From Latrodectus hesperus (Eukaryota > Arthropoda > Arachnida > Araneae > Theridiidae): a stretch of DNA of 64,000 nt. The stretch lies in NCBI GenBank assembly GCA_037975125.1, contig CM075852.1, forward strand, positions 3,203,214 through 3,267,213. Direction: 5' to 3'. The notes below the pieces were generated by a model. That model was not told where the DNA came from, did no database searches, and was given only the letters and a program-made list of their open reading frames with translations. Made by a program: the position numbers and the translations under genes. Position 1 is the first letter of the stretch; each line of letters starts with the position of its first letter. Below are positions 1-13,290 of this stretch, one piece after another.

Positions 1-1296
1 AAATTATTTACTTAAATTTAAAGTTTTCTTTAAAAGAATTTAATCGTTCATTTAAAAAACTTACTTTTTTTATAATTATTTGTCGTTCGCACCTCGTACC
101 ATCAGAATTTTCGTATGCAATAGGAAAACAAATCTAAATTAAAAAAAGCATAGTAAGATTTGGAAAATTAGGACACTCATGATAAGTTGTTGTTGCTGAT
201 TCTTGTGTCCAACCTCTGCTAGACAAGATTTACGAGTCTATCCACCCTCAAGAAATCCTAGACTAGCATAGATAAATTGGTAATCACATCGTCGTCGGAC
301 AATCTAGACACCTAAAGGATATGTGCTGGAGAAGCCTGCTCTTTCTGTGGTTTTGTATGGTTATTCAAAAACAGAAATGTTATTAAAACATGTATATTTT
401 ATTATTTTATATAAAATGTTTTAACAATTAAACTAAAAACAGATACTTCTTTACTATCCACTCAAGCTCAAATCTTGTATCATAGGTATTCATTTAAATT
501 TTTATTGGATTTTTTGGAGCTTAAAGATGTATGATAATAGTTTCTACTTTCGATTTTATCATATTTCAAACCGATGCTTTTCCAATTCCACAATTTTCCT
601 TGGTACCTGTGACCTTTCTAGGAGTATATTTCTGAATTTAGTATTGACGTTCGTACAGTTGAAGTTTGAAGTGTGCGTAGACCTTAAATTTGGACTCTTC
701 CAAAAGAGAATCAACCTTTCTTTAGCTTATAGACTAATTTTTAATAATTCATGTCAGCAATAGATAAACCTCTTATTTACCTGCTTATAAAACGAAAATA
801 TATCTTGGTCGCAATGTCCTCTAAAAGAAATTATACCTCTGGGATTGGCAAACCAAGTATTGGGGGATCTTCTTCTTGGTCCCTGCTTCAAAATCATGAA
901 GATTTCACCCGGCTGTTTCTATCTAACTGGTAGATCCCAACTCAAAGAGGTACAGGCAAGCATACTGGTACAACAACAATATTCTACAGCATTTGCTTTT
1001 GATAAATTAAATATTTTGGTAATTTTTCATCAATGAAGTGTTGCTTATTGACACTTTTGTCTTATTATCGAATCACTACAAATTAAATAATCATTTTACA
1101 CATTTAAATAACTTATTTCACTTTTTCTATTATTAAATATTTTTTACATAAATTATTTTAATAATATTATTATTCAAATAGCAATATAGTACTAAAATAA
1201 TTGCTATATATATATTTTTTAATTTGCAGGTTTATTTCAAATATTCTATACGCATTTTACATTTTATGAAAACTTTGTATTAAATACTCTATTAAG
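1..1296. other. No recognised gene
   Basis: A+T-rich DNA with two slightly GC-richer patches, about 190-360 and 780-1000. Short open frames there match nothing I recognise. They could be worn repeat fragments. Confidence 0.4.
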
Positions 1297-1895
1297 CTAT
1301 TTGCGAGGGATTATTGTGTTTAAATGTCTTCAGCCTCATCTTAATGGAAGCTTCTTATTGTTACTAAAGACAAGCTGGGATGCTGTTGGAGATGAGACTC
1401 ACCTGGATATTTTCAATCTACTTGATAGACTTTCCTCCTGTCATACATTATATTTTCAGTGCCTTCCTTCACATGTTGGGGTTGAGGAAAATCCATCCTT
1501 GGCCATATCCGCTGCCGAGGAGGATATCAGCCTTTGTGGGAAGTTCATCTTCTGCAAGATTTCTTCCCACGCCAAAACAAAACTGAATAAGCTTTCGAAA
1601 AACTCTCCTAACCACTCTTGGTATTTTGCAAAATATCAGGGGGATCTTTCCAGCTTAGACCGAGATTCCACCAAACTACTTTTTTGCGGTTCTTGAGTGA
1701 CCGACCACACAAGAGTCCTCATTTTTAAGCAGGGTCAAAAAATATGTCCGGAGTGCCATCGTTGCATAGCTGACATGGCTTCCCCTACTCTTGTTTTGGT
1801 GTGTTTAAGATTTTATACAGGACGCAGCCCTGCGGGAACTTCATCCTTTTTTTCAGACATTTTGGATATTTTCGGATCCCTGAGGCTCTGCTAGA
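1297..1895 (+). pseudogene. 3' fragment of a dead non-LTR retrotransposon (RNase H end and C-terminal region)
   Basis: Conceptual translation in one frame for about 130 codons, a stop, then continued similarity, reads like the C-terminal part of arthropod LINE ORF2 proteins. It contains LLDRLSS, a PSHVGVEENPSLA stretch in place of the usual W(L/V)PSHVGVxGNExAD box of RNase H, then AKTKLNKL and WYF. Near 1735 comes QGQKICPECHRC, matching the C-terminal CxxC-type motif. The RNase H helix aspartate position is degraded, there is a stop near 1696, and later frame changes are needed to reach the DILDIFGSLRLC end at about 1890. No endonuclease or reverse transcriptase part is present, so this is a 5'-truncated, decayed insertion. 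Domain order is known family knowledge; the assignment is by eye. Confidence 0.6.
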
Positions 1896-3313
1896 CAGAC
1901 CCGAAATTAACAACAGCAACTATAGACAAGAATTTAAAAGGATTTAAGGCATACACTGGATTCCAGAGGCGACGCGGTAAACATGACGCGGAATCATTAC
2001 GAAGTAATTTTGTCAATGCCAGAGAAACTAACAGAAATAAAGAAAAATATATTACATTGAATGACCACAAGAGGTTCTTCACGATGCAGTCCCTTTCATT
2101 TCTGTGTTTGTATAATCTCTGAGAACCGTGAATGTGTTCAAAATTATTTGCAAGTAAATTATCTTGACGTACATCAATGAGTTCTGAAATTATGTCCATT
2201 ACAGAAGACATTGTTAAGGAAAGGAGAAAAATTCGCAGGCATGGCTTTAAATTAATCTTCGGTCAAGAATTAGGTATTTGTTTTTAACCTTCAAGATGAA
2301 TTGGTAAAAAGTATATTTCCTCCAGAAGAGAAAATGTACTTCGATATTTATCGCTAGCATATATCGAGGAGTAGAAATACTGATTTTCCGATTTTCTTCA
2401 TGAAATGGAATAACTTCTGAAAGTTTAGGAAAATACATATCTACAATATCTCCAAAAAAGTCTTTCTAAATCCTGTAATAATATTTGACGACAATGGTGA
2501 AGAATGCAACCTCTGTCAAGCTTCTCCGAACATAAACATACACGAATTTAAATGTGGAATTACAGTAAAAAATATTCATCAAATTACATCCAAGAACATT
2601 AGTAGCTACAATGGACTGTAAGAAAGAATTTATAGATTCTGGTACACCGAACTTATTAAATTTTAATTTTAATTCCAAACAGGATGGATTATTAAATAAA
2701 GTTATAATGCCAGGTTATCTCTGCTGTGTGAAAGAAGATTCTTTGAATCGAAATAAATTAAAAATTATTTTAAATTTACAATGACTACGTTGAGGTCGAC
2801 AAATCCATCTATAATGGCAATCGATAGAAAATAATATTGACTAATATGTTAAAAAAATTATGATGTAAAAAATGCGAGAAAAATAAATTTTTATATCATT
2901 AAATCTTTTTTCTTTCAATCTAAATAAAATAAAGACAGTAACAGATATTTTTTATTCCAAAAGAAGGAGTTGCTAATTTAGGGTTCACGTGACAAGCAGA
3001 AATACATCGCTAAAGTTGGCATTTTGCTAATGAAATTAAAATGGAAAGACACTCAATCTAATTATTGGAGGCATTTTGTTTCTTAATGAGTCGCCAATTT
3101 CGAGGTTCAAAAACAAGAGCTTAATGTTTACTAAATTATGCACAAATCAAATAATATCACCATCAGTAAAGAAAACAAGCCACACAGAAGACATATAAAA
3201 AGTTTATTCTAATCGAATAAAATATAAACCACAATTTTTCTTGGAAAAATTCGTATTATAATTTTTACAATGCGTTAAACATTTATCACCCATAGCTATT
3301 TGGCAAGAAATAT
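1896..3313. other. Gene-free DNA downstream of the GT49 gene
   Basis: No recognisable coding sequence. The part nearest the GT49 stop codon should be its 3' UTR, read on the minus strand. Confidence 0.4.
3203..3208 (-). promoter_or_regulatory. Candidate polyadenylation signal AATAAA of the GT49 gene
   Basis: TTTATT on the plus strand reads AATAAA on the minus strand, about 105 bases after the TAA stop at 3314-3316. It is the first canonical hexamer seen after the stop. In A+T-rich DNA such a hexamer can arise by chance. Confidence 0.35.
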
Positions 3314-3508
3314 TTATGATTGAATTTTAGACTGTGGTCGGTATTTGAGAGACATTTCATGCTTGAACCGTATAAATTGCTTTCTGTTAATGATATTTTG
3401 GCGCTCCCTCCAAGCACCTCTGCCTCTTTTATTTTGGACGCCTCTGTGCACTGCGAAAGCGGGGTTCAGCACCCACAACTCAAACCCAGCCAGATGCATT
3501 TCGAATAC
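3314..3508 (-). CDS. B4GAT1: B4GAT1-like glycosyltransferase (GT49), last coding exon
   Basis: This exon encodes the C-terminal 64 residues (378-441 of the joined protein) plus TAA. It opens after a strong 3' splice site (TTTTCTTGCAG, AG at 3510-3509). The first residues, VFEMHLAGFE, continue in phase 0 from NTQ at the end of the upstream exon, giving the expected join of GT49 proteins (NTQ-xxELHxAGFxFxVLN). The NPAFAVHRG motif follows; its histidine (His398) matches the conserved C-terminal metal-site histidine of the family, and His382 matches the first one. Basic residues and KQFIRFKHEM close the protein, as in B4GAT1. An open frame runs on upstream into the CA repeat, but that part is intron. 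Exon and join were deduced from the sequence; function is from the family. Confidence 0.88.
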   Translation of the reverse strand, partial: VFEMHLAGFELWVLNPAFAVHRGVQNKRGRGAWRERQNIINRKQFIRFKHEMSLKYRPQSKIQS

Positions 3509-3568
3509 CTGCAAGAAAATATTTATCATATATAATACAATTAATATATTGGCATCAGAATTGAAATG

Positions 3569-4623
<1,055 letters not shown>

Positions 4624-4915
4624 TATACATATATTAATGCAGTATTTGCTATTTAAAATCCAATCAAGTGAACAGAAATAAAATTTTAAAGAATGTATCA
4701 GTCACATATTAAAATTTGAATTTTGACAATGTAAATAAATCCTACTGAATTTGAAACTTAAAACTAATGAATTTTTTATTCTTTTTTTATTTTAAAAATA
4801 AATGATATTTACATTGAATTTTGTCGATTTTAATATGGTTCGCCATTTTTATAAGCCATAAAATGGTTGTTTCTTTCTTTACAATTTGAGATGCTGAATA
4901 CATCACTTTGTTATG

Positions 4916-5300
4916 ATTCTCATTGGTTTAAAATAGGCATGACGTCAGATAACGTTTCATCCACGTATCGTATTGCGGCGAACATCTCAATACGACACGT
5001 GGTCACATCATATTGATACGGCGTTGTAAATCCAACTTTTTGACGAATTTTTTGCCTGCCTTCAAATCACATTCTTCGAAAGGCAGCAAACAAGCCAAAA
5101 CTCAGCATGGAATGTCTGAGAATAGTGTCGAAGTTCACTTCGTTAACAAAACGATTTCTTATGTAAGGAGCAAGGCATCGGTTTGTTAAGCCTCTTTCCA
5201 TTGATTCAAGTAATTGACAGATGGAAAATTGAACAATAGAAAAAGCAAAGTGAAAAAGATATGGCAAAACATCCACTTTATGGCTAATTTAAATTGGCAA
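4916..5300. repeat. Dispersed ~390-bp repeat, copy A
   Basis: Shares a diverged but colinear block with 7818-8245 in the same orientation: a GACGTCAGATAACGTTTCAT segment, then CTTCAAATCACATTCTTCGA, GGCAGCAAACAAG, and 100-200 bases later GAAAAAGCAAA and AAAACATCC. GC and CpG content is higher than the surroundings. I see no terminal repeats or coding sequence, so the class is unknown. Confidence 0.7.
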
Positions 5301-5599
5301 GGACTGTTTAAATTTTTAAAAATTTTATACTAATAGTTGCCATGAATTAATAGAATTAATAGAATTTTATATCAATAGTTGCCATGTTTGTGAACAATCA
5401 CTTTTGAATCTGAAGAATATTGCCTTGCTTACGCCAGTATTAAAAAATTTCTTTTAATTTTTTAATTATTTTTTTATGTATTTTTTATTTAATTTAATTT
5501 TTTAATTTGAAAATTTTTGTTTTGAGCGATTCTTATCGATATGGAACCTTTAAGTGTTCGATTTTTAATGATATTTTTGATGATTTACTGTCCAAAAAT

Positions 5600-5670
<71 letters not shown>

Positions 5671-6842
5671 TAATGAATATCTTATTATATTCAGTGCATT
5701 TTTATAAAATTTCTGAATAAATTTTAAATTAAAGTTATTATAAATTTGCAAGAAAAATATATTTGAATAATATTCTCTATTTAATCTTCACCAGTTTCAT
5801 CATTATTCATTAAGATTTGGTCGCTATGATACAAATGTCAACACTGAATGAAGGAAATAATTCCTTGTGAAATTATTCTTTACTTTTTCATTACAATATT
5901 GATTTTTCTTGGGAATTTATAAGTCGAACGTAAAGTATATTATCGAATGATTTACACCTACAGTCTTATTTTCAGTGCAGAAAACACTGGAATATATTTG
6001 TTTTATATTAATTTGAAGCTGCAAAATATCGTGAGAAAAATTATAAGTTATATAAATACAAGAGAAAATATTGATTTAAGCAAAACTATTAATGTATAAA
6101 GACTTTTTCAAAACAGAGAATTGGTAACATGAAGTTGAATTATCGATGTTAATAATGCTGTTTGTTATACTAAGTTGCACACATTAAATGTTTTCTTGAA
6201 AGATAGTTTAAATTAAACATTTATAATCCATAACTCAGATTGTGTTTTGCATTCCATATATTTTAGATGTTTTTTCGTCATCGTTTACAAAAATCATTTT
6301 ATCCTATAGTATTAATAAATGGCCTTCTTTTTTAAGATAAAAGAGTAAGGCTGTTGTGGATAGGTAAATGAATGAACTATCAGATTAAAGAGAAATAAGT
6401 ATAATTGTAAATGTCAATTCAAAGAATAAATATTATAAAAATATAGTCATTTTCTAAAAATATTAACAATTAGAAGTTGATATTGTTGTTAATATTTTCT
6501 TTATTAAAGCTGCGTAATGGCTCGGTGGATTCTAACTTTTAATTGTAAATGAAAATATATAAGCTAAATTTTGAAAGTTTGAAAGTATAGAATAATGAAA
6601 TCAGTTTTTTAATGGTTGCATTTTACCAAAGAAATAATTATTACTTTGTCTTTAGATACTGAATTTGATTTTTAAGTCACCTTACAATAGTCATCTCTTG
6701 AAAAATGATACTTATAATTGATATATTTGTATATCTTAATAATTTTTTAATGAAATGTCCCTTGTTTTAGTGAAATACTAAGAAGTATGATTGAAAAATG
6801 AGATTTAAATTAATATTTAGATTTCATTTCATGTAAGGTTTT
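5301..6842. other. Intronic DNA with one (TA)n tract
   Basis: About 30 TA units at 5605-5667. Otherwise A+T-rich intron without recognisable elements. Confidence 0.6.
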
Positions 6843-7195
6843 CATGATAAATGTAAAAGTAAGTTCACATATATTAATGTAAAAGTATAATAATAATTTA
6901 AATATTTATAATAAGTTCACATATATTATTGTAAAAGTATAGTAATAATTTAAATATTTATAATAAGATCCATATATTATTGTAAAAGTATAATAATAAT
7001 TTAAATATTTATAATAAGTTCACGTATATTATTGTAAAATAATAATAATTTAAATATTTATAATAAGTTACACGTATATTATTGTAAAAGTATAATAATA
7101 ATTTAAATATTTATAATAAGTTCACATATATCATTGTAAAAATATAATAATATAAATATTTATAATAAGTTCAAATATATTAATGTAAAAGTAAG
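6843..7195. repeat. Minisatellite, ~52-bp unit, about 6.5 copies
   Basis: Each unit begins TAAGTTCACATATATTATTG and ends with AATTTAAATATTTATAA. Copies differ by substitutions and small indels, the last ones being the most degraded. It lies in the GT49 intron. Confidence 0.9.
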
Positions 7196-7817
7196 CTCAC
7201 ACATATATGCACAATACTTATCTTAAAATAATTAAAAATGTATTTCATCCATATATACACACTTAATTTTAAGCAGTTTAAAAGTTAAGTTATATTATTA
7301 TTTTAAAACATCTTCCTGAATTATTTTTTCACCTAATGGGAAATTTATTAATTGTTTCTCACAAATTGATTACAAATAACGCATTGAGCGGTATTGATTA
7401 ATTATAATATATATCTTCAATACTGTAATAATATATACGATAAGAATTCACAGGTGAAAATAATACTTCCTCATATTAAATTTTCGAGCTATGATTTCAG
7501 AGAAATTAATGAATGATCCTAAATGAGTTAATTTAAAAATAACATTCATTAAGCAAGTAATATAAAAAACAATTATGATTGTAGATGGTATTAAGAAAAA
7601 TGTGACACTATATTTAAGTACTGAATATCATTCCATGACTACAGTGTTTAAAAATGAATTATTTTCTAGATTACAATCAAAGTTAATCCAATTAATGACG
7701 TTCTTATTAACCACAAATTGGTTTTTTGCTTCGTTCCAGTAGATTAATGATAATAATAATTTATACACAAATCATCAGTCATAAGTTGTCATCTCGATTA
7801 CGGCACTTTATTACAGT

Positions 7818-8245
7818 TCTTATTAGTTTATAATATCCATGACATCAGATAACGTTTCATCTACGTCACATCGTATTGAGACGGCGTCGTAGATCCAAAT
7901 TGTAGACGAATTTGCTGCTTGCCTTCAAATCACATTCTTCGAGCGGCAGCAAACAAGGCGAAGTTCACCATCGAATGTTTAGTGTCGTTGGCGTGAGGAA
8001 AAAAAACCCCATTCATTATTTTCACCAATAATAAAGAAATGTTTTTAAATTATAACTTTTTCTGTTTGTAAAAGTTTTCAAAATCATGAAAATGACTTGC
8101 GTTCTAAATAATTAGTTTTCATATTTTTTGCGATATTGCTTCCAAAACTGAACACGTTGAAAATAATACAGAAGAAAAAGCAAAATAGAAAAGACAAGAC
8201 AAAACATCCTCTTTATTGTTAGTTTAAATCGGTAAGCATGATTTA
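7818..8245. repeat. Dispersed ~390-bp repeat, copy B
   Basis: Second copy of the repeat at 4916-5300, same orientation, 2.9 kb away in the same intron. Blocks shared are CAGATAACGTTTCAT, CTTCAAATCACATTCTTCGA, GGCAGCAAACAAG, GAAAAAGCAAAA and AAAACATCC. A duplication of one segment or two insertions of one family are both possible. Confidence 0.7.
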
Positions 8246-8287
8246 ATATTTTGTTTATATTTTTTTAACTTTAAAATTACTTCGATA

Positions 8288-8340
8288 AAATGCAATTTTT
8301 AATCTTTGTAATTTCAGTACAAAGACTAAAAATTGCATTT
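8288..8340. repeat. Hairpin: 23-bp arms, 7-nt loop
   Basis: Arms 8288-8310 and 8318-8340 are complementary with one mismatch around the loop ATTTCAG. It lies in the GT49 intron, just after repeat copy B. Confidence 0.9.
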
Positions 8341-11300
8341 AGTGAAGGATATTACTGATAACCTCTTCTAAAGGTGAAATCTTATTTTTATCGATACAAA
8401 TATTTCATTTTCATTTAGAATATTTTCGTTTAAGATATTCATTTTTATTTAGGAATGTAAATGGATGTTTAAAACCATTTTTAAGTTAAAATATGGGCGA
8501 AAACAAAATTGTTAACTGAGTATGTTTGTTGTTAAATTTCATAATCCATTTGAAGCTTTGGATTTTTTATATGATTTGAAGTTCATTTATTTCAATAATT
8601 TTAACGCAACGTTATTTTTCTTAGTAATAAAAATTAGTCAGAAGTTATTATCAATATAGTAGGAAAAGAAAGTTTATATATGCCAAAATTAAAACCTATA
8701 TTTAAAATATTGGATATAAATAAGAACATTATAAAATAAAAAGTAGAATAATAAAAAGGAAAAATGCTTAAAAGCCAGAAGAAAATGTATTCATGTGGAA
8801 TGAATAATCCTATTTTGGCTATCGAAAATAATTTATTGAGTATAATTATGAGTTATTGAGTTTATTTATGAGTTATAATTTATTGAGCAAATTTGGATGT
8901 TTGTAATGTAATATTATTCAGCATTAAGTGCAGTTAAGGCTTGCATATCCTAATAATAATTCAACTCTTCATAATTGAAAAATTAATTATGAAATGTAAG
9001 CTAATTTACAAACCCATTTAATTCATTAAGTAATTTAAAGCTTCTTAATTTCTTTTCTTTGTGAATTAGAAAATTAAAGTACGTGTAACACATTTCATGA
9101 AAAACTTATGAGACAAATGGTTCCATAATTGCAATGAAAAAAACTAATCTCGTAAAGTGAATTTTATCTTTTAGTGGGGTATTTAATGGTTTGTAATTAA
9201 TACTTAATTTCTGCACCATAATGTATTTTCTAAACTTAAACTGTTATGTATTTATTTAGTTATATTAACTTTAAAAGCAATAACATTTTAGTTGTATTTT
9301 GTAAATTTTATCACATTATATTTTCAATTTACTATTTCTGATTATATTCACTACTTGATATTTCATTTTCATTGAATAGTTAAGAAATATTGACTAAATG
9401 AAATGATTTGGAAATTTTTATTTTATATTTAATTTTTTTGACTATGATCTGGAAATACTAATATTTTCCTATAAATGAATACAAATTGTTTTAAGTTTTA
9501 AATGTTAATCATACTAAGTATATTTTATATTTGGTTTTCCAGTTATAAACTATCAAAGAATAATTTCCTCAACAACATATTCTATGAGCTATTTTGTGTG
9601 AAAATTGTTTTTATTTATCTTTAAAATATAAATAGATACTAAAATAGTTCGTATGCTACATAATCATTGCACATAATCGTAAGATAAAATTATACAAATA
9701 TTTGAATAATTAAGAATATTATTTACCATTTTACATTGGTTTGACAGTTTAAAATGAATTTTCTGTGATAATGAAGTGAATATCAAAGAAAATAAAAAAG
9801 CAGCCTGTAAAAGTCATATAATTTACACGTTTGAATGAAAGCAATTCTTTTTTCCAAAATCATTTTAGGAACATTGACTCATAAGAGAAGCGCTCCTTAA
9901 TTTTTATTATTTGAATATATAAAATTATTAATTAGCTGAGAGATAACAAAGCGATTAATATCTTTTTGTGTATGTAAATAATAATTTGGAGAATAAATGT
10001 ATTGATGTTTCGCCGTAATAAAAACCTTATAAATTACAGTTTGACAAGCAACAAAAGCTGTAACATCATCAATGCATGTATATTCTTTCAAAATATCATC
10101 AAAATCGATCATAAATAATCAATCCTCATCAAAAAGATCATTCATTCAGTTAAGTTGTTTTTTTCTATTGTGTTTACCATGGAACACTGCAGAAAATAAA
10201 GAAATTGAAAGACTTTTCACTGTCATTGTCAGTAAGTTAGGTAATTGATTCCAACATAAAACCGAAAATTTTTGCTTAAAGCTAATTAGAATTCTAACCA
10301 AGCAATTTTTAAAATCTTAAGGATATACATTTGTATTTCTTTATGATAAAGATTTATTCTCGATAATACTACAAATCATCGTGAACTTTATCATATATTA
10401 TCAAAAATTGTTTTGTAAATCTTTTTGGATTGTTCAAAGAGTCAATCTAATACAATCTTTACGGGTGCTTTTTGGAAAACGTTATGCTCTTATTTCTCAT
10501 GCCTTTCCTAAGTTATGGTAATAGTTTTGTGTGTGTGTGTTTTTTTTTATAAAATTTGTCAATTTTTAAAAATTTGTAGTATATTTTGAATATTTCGGTT
10601 TTGCTGTTTATTATCTTAAAAATCAATTTTTCTTGCATCTGACAATAGACTGAAAATTTAAAAAAAATCCTTACAAACTAATTTCAATCCCATTGAGTTA
10701 ATTGGTTCAACTTAATTAAATCATTTAACTTCAAAAGTGGGTTTTTAAAATAATCTCTTTTAAAACATATATTTACTCTCACATTGTTTTCAAGATATTT
10801 GGGAGTTGCATTTCAGGGTAATTTTGAAGCAATGAAAATATGTGATTTGCTATTCGTTTTATCAAAATTAAACAATGTTTACGAAAAAATGCATAAAAAC
10901 ATTGTAATGAATGTATTAAAATTATAGTGATTTCTATAATGGTTGATATTAGTTCAGCATTATTTAATACCGTAAAGCAATTCATTTCCGAAATTATTTT
11001 TTAAGGAGATGACTAGTCTTGTAATAAGATTTTAGAGGGTTTAAAAATGTTGCTTACTGATATCGTAGTAAACATTTTTCGTGTTTTTCCTAACTACATA
11101 CCAAAAATATAAAAAACTCTTTCGTGGTATTTTTCGAATATATTTCGAGAAAGTATTTCACTACATTTCAGTGAATTTGTGTTACTAGTTCTGTCTGAAT
11201 CAATATCAAATATTTACGTCCTGGAATAATTTATCAAAATGACATTTATGAAATACTCAATCCTAAAATGAAGAAAATATCTTTTACTTTAATGTTCTTA

Positions 11301-12318
11301 TTTATTGACTTTCTACTTCTTAGGATAAAAAACATGTTATTTTGAAGCATGTACGAAAGACTATGAAAAATAAAGTTATTTGTTTCATATGTTCTTTCAT
11401 GAAAATTTTGGCATCCAAACTGAAAAGGAAAGTAGTCGTGATGTGATATATGACACGCACCATTCTCACGAGGGAATTGGATATTGATTGGAAAGTGTTC
11501 TTGCTTTTATCTGTCTTTTGCCACAAAGACAGCCAAAAATGTCCAACTTCTAATGATACTATCTTTGGCTTTTCCCACATTCCTCTTTTTCCTGCTCTTA
11601 AAATGTACCAGTTCCTCTCTTTATTTTTCCTTTGGAATCTTTTGTTCGAGAATAATGTTCGTATTTTATAGCAGTACATCAATTTCAACGAGAAGGAAGT
11701 TATGCTATAAAGTGTTATGCCTGGTTTTTATCGAACATAACTTAAAATTCTATGTCTTTTATTACTGTTCATTTCGCTCTGATGTTTCCTGAATAGAAAG
11801 CACTTCTTGTAATAAAACTTGTTTATTATGCAAAGAAATACTTTAATCTATACGAGTAAATGTCTTTTTACTTGTTTTGATGGGAAAAAAATGAATCACA
11901 TAAAGTATTGTATAATTTTTGGTAGCGATATTAGTTTGAATCTAAATATAAATAAAATGATGCATTTTTTAAATATTCTTTTAGGAGATTATCTTATCAC
12001 AACATTCTTTTAAACTGATATTTATTAATTTAAATGAATAAACACAAGAAAAGGATTTTTAATACTTAATTAATGACTATGTAGTAATTATAAGTATAAT
12101 AGCTTAAGGACAAATTCAAGACTTAAAATATGTACAAAATATCACATAATAATAAACTTTATTTATATATAAACTGTGAACAAAAGTGATTCTTGTTTAT
12201 TTAAAAAATTAAATTAAAATAGTTAATTATAAATGGAATTTTATATGCTAAATACTGAAACAATTTTAAATATTTAATTATTAATAAATATTTTTCTATT
12301 AGAAATACACTTGTATTT
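8341..12318. other. Intronic DNA without recognised elements
   Basis: About 4 kb of A+T-rich sequence. Open frames here, including one of 122 codons at 11320-11688 (minus), show no family features that I recognise. Confidence 0.5.
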
Positions 12319-12490
12319 CTTGGGGTTATCGACCGCATGCCTAACCCCCAACCTGGAGGACCAGTCCTCTGATATAATCCCCAGGGGTAGGGTGACCGGC
12401 TATACCCCCGGACACTAGGTACCCATTTTAGTCGCCTTTTACGACGCGCATGCACTACGTTGGAGCTAGATTTTTACCACCACACGGGGC
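12319..12490 (-). repeat. GC-rich repeat-like fragment of unknown class
   Basis: A sharply bounded GC-rich island in an A+T-rich intron. On the minus strand it contains TCGTAAAAGGCGACTAAAAT followed by GGGTACC, then CCTACCCCTGGGG. The first motif is a short self-complementary stem (TCG...CGA) that I associate with dispersed repeats in several animals, but I cannot name the family. The sharp boundaries suggest an inserted fragment. Confidence 0.45.
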
Positions 12491-12910
12491 ATTTTGTTAT
12501 CACTTAACTTATGAAAATAATGCAAAAGTAAGGATATTAATAAATGGATAAACTAATTTTCTATACGAATCATCAAATGGTTCATTTATTTTTTATTATG
12601 AATAAACGTTTTTAGAGTTAATTGTATCATTGCTCTAATTTTGTGAATAAGAATAATTGTAAAAGTTCCGAGATTCATAGGAATCACTGAAAAAATTGTT
12701 CATTATTATAAAATTTAACATAATTTTTTCTTGTCTTTTAATATGATTATAATACTAAATTTTACAATCCCGAATTTTCATTGCATCAGTTGTTTTAAGG
12801 CATTAAAAAATACAATCATAAATACATAGTTTTAATCAAACTATACTTTGTTAATATTTTTAAGAAAATAAAAGAATGCATCAAAAACTTAATTAGAATA
12901 ATTATTTGTC

Positions 12911-13127
12911 GTTGTTGTTATTTATGACACTTGGACAAACCAAGATCGCTAACCGACGGCTATGCGAAATTAAGTCAGTTGGGTACATCTTTTAGTAAAT
13001 CTGAGCATCATGGGATAAAAGTACCCTTTGCTTTAAGAGTCCTCGATAGATGGCAGCACCAGAAGATCCACTCTCTCAATTTTGATTATGATCTGGAGGG
13101 GGCCATAACCACTAGGCTATCATATCC
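12911..13127 (-). mobile_element. tRNA-derived SINE (family B), internally deleted
   Basis: Read on the minus strand it begins with an A-box-like TAGCCTAGTGGTTAT, skips the B-box region, continues with the body block (CCAGATCATAATCAAAATTG, then GTCCAAGTGTCATAAATAAC) and ends in an (AAC)n tail. The same body and tail occur at 49230-49422 and 48007-48210. It lies in the GT49 intron, about 160 bases after the large exon, in the sense orientation of the gene. Confidence 0.75.
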
Positions 13128-13290
13128 TTTAACTGTCGTGAAATGTGATTTCTTCATAATGATTATTTTTGATTTTGGCAAACAACATTATACTTCAAAT
13201 ATTTTATACAGTCATATAATTATAATTCAAATGAAAAAAATATGGTGAATTATAAAAACTAAACTATTTATTCTAATTTTAAAGACAAAC

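Noticed and set aside
1891..2678. Minus-strand frames of 60-106 codons downstream of the GT49 gene
   Set aside because: No recognisable features. They lie in the likely 3' UTR or beyond it.
6843..7195. CRISPR-like regular spacing
   Set aside because: The units are contiguous minisatellite copies without unique spacers, in a eukaryotic intron.
11320..11688. A 122-codon open frame on the minus strand inside the GT49 intron
   Set aside because: No recognisable motif, no splice context, ordinary A+T-rich codon use. Chance is likely at this length.
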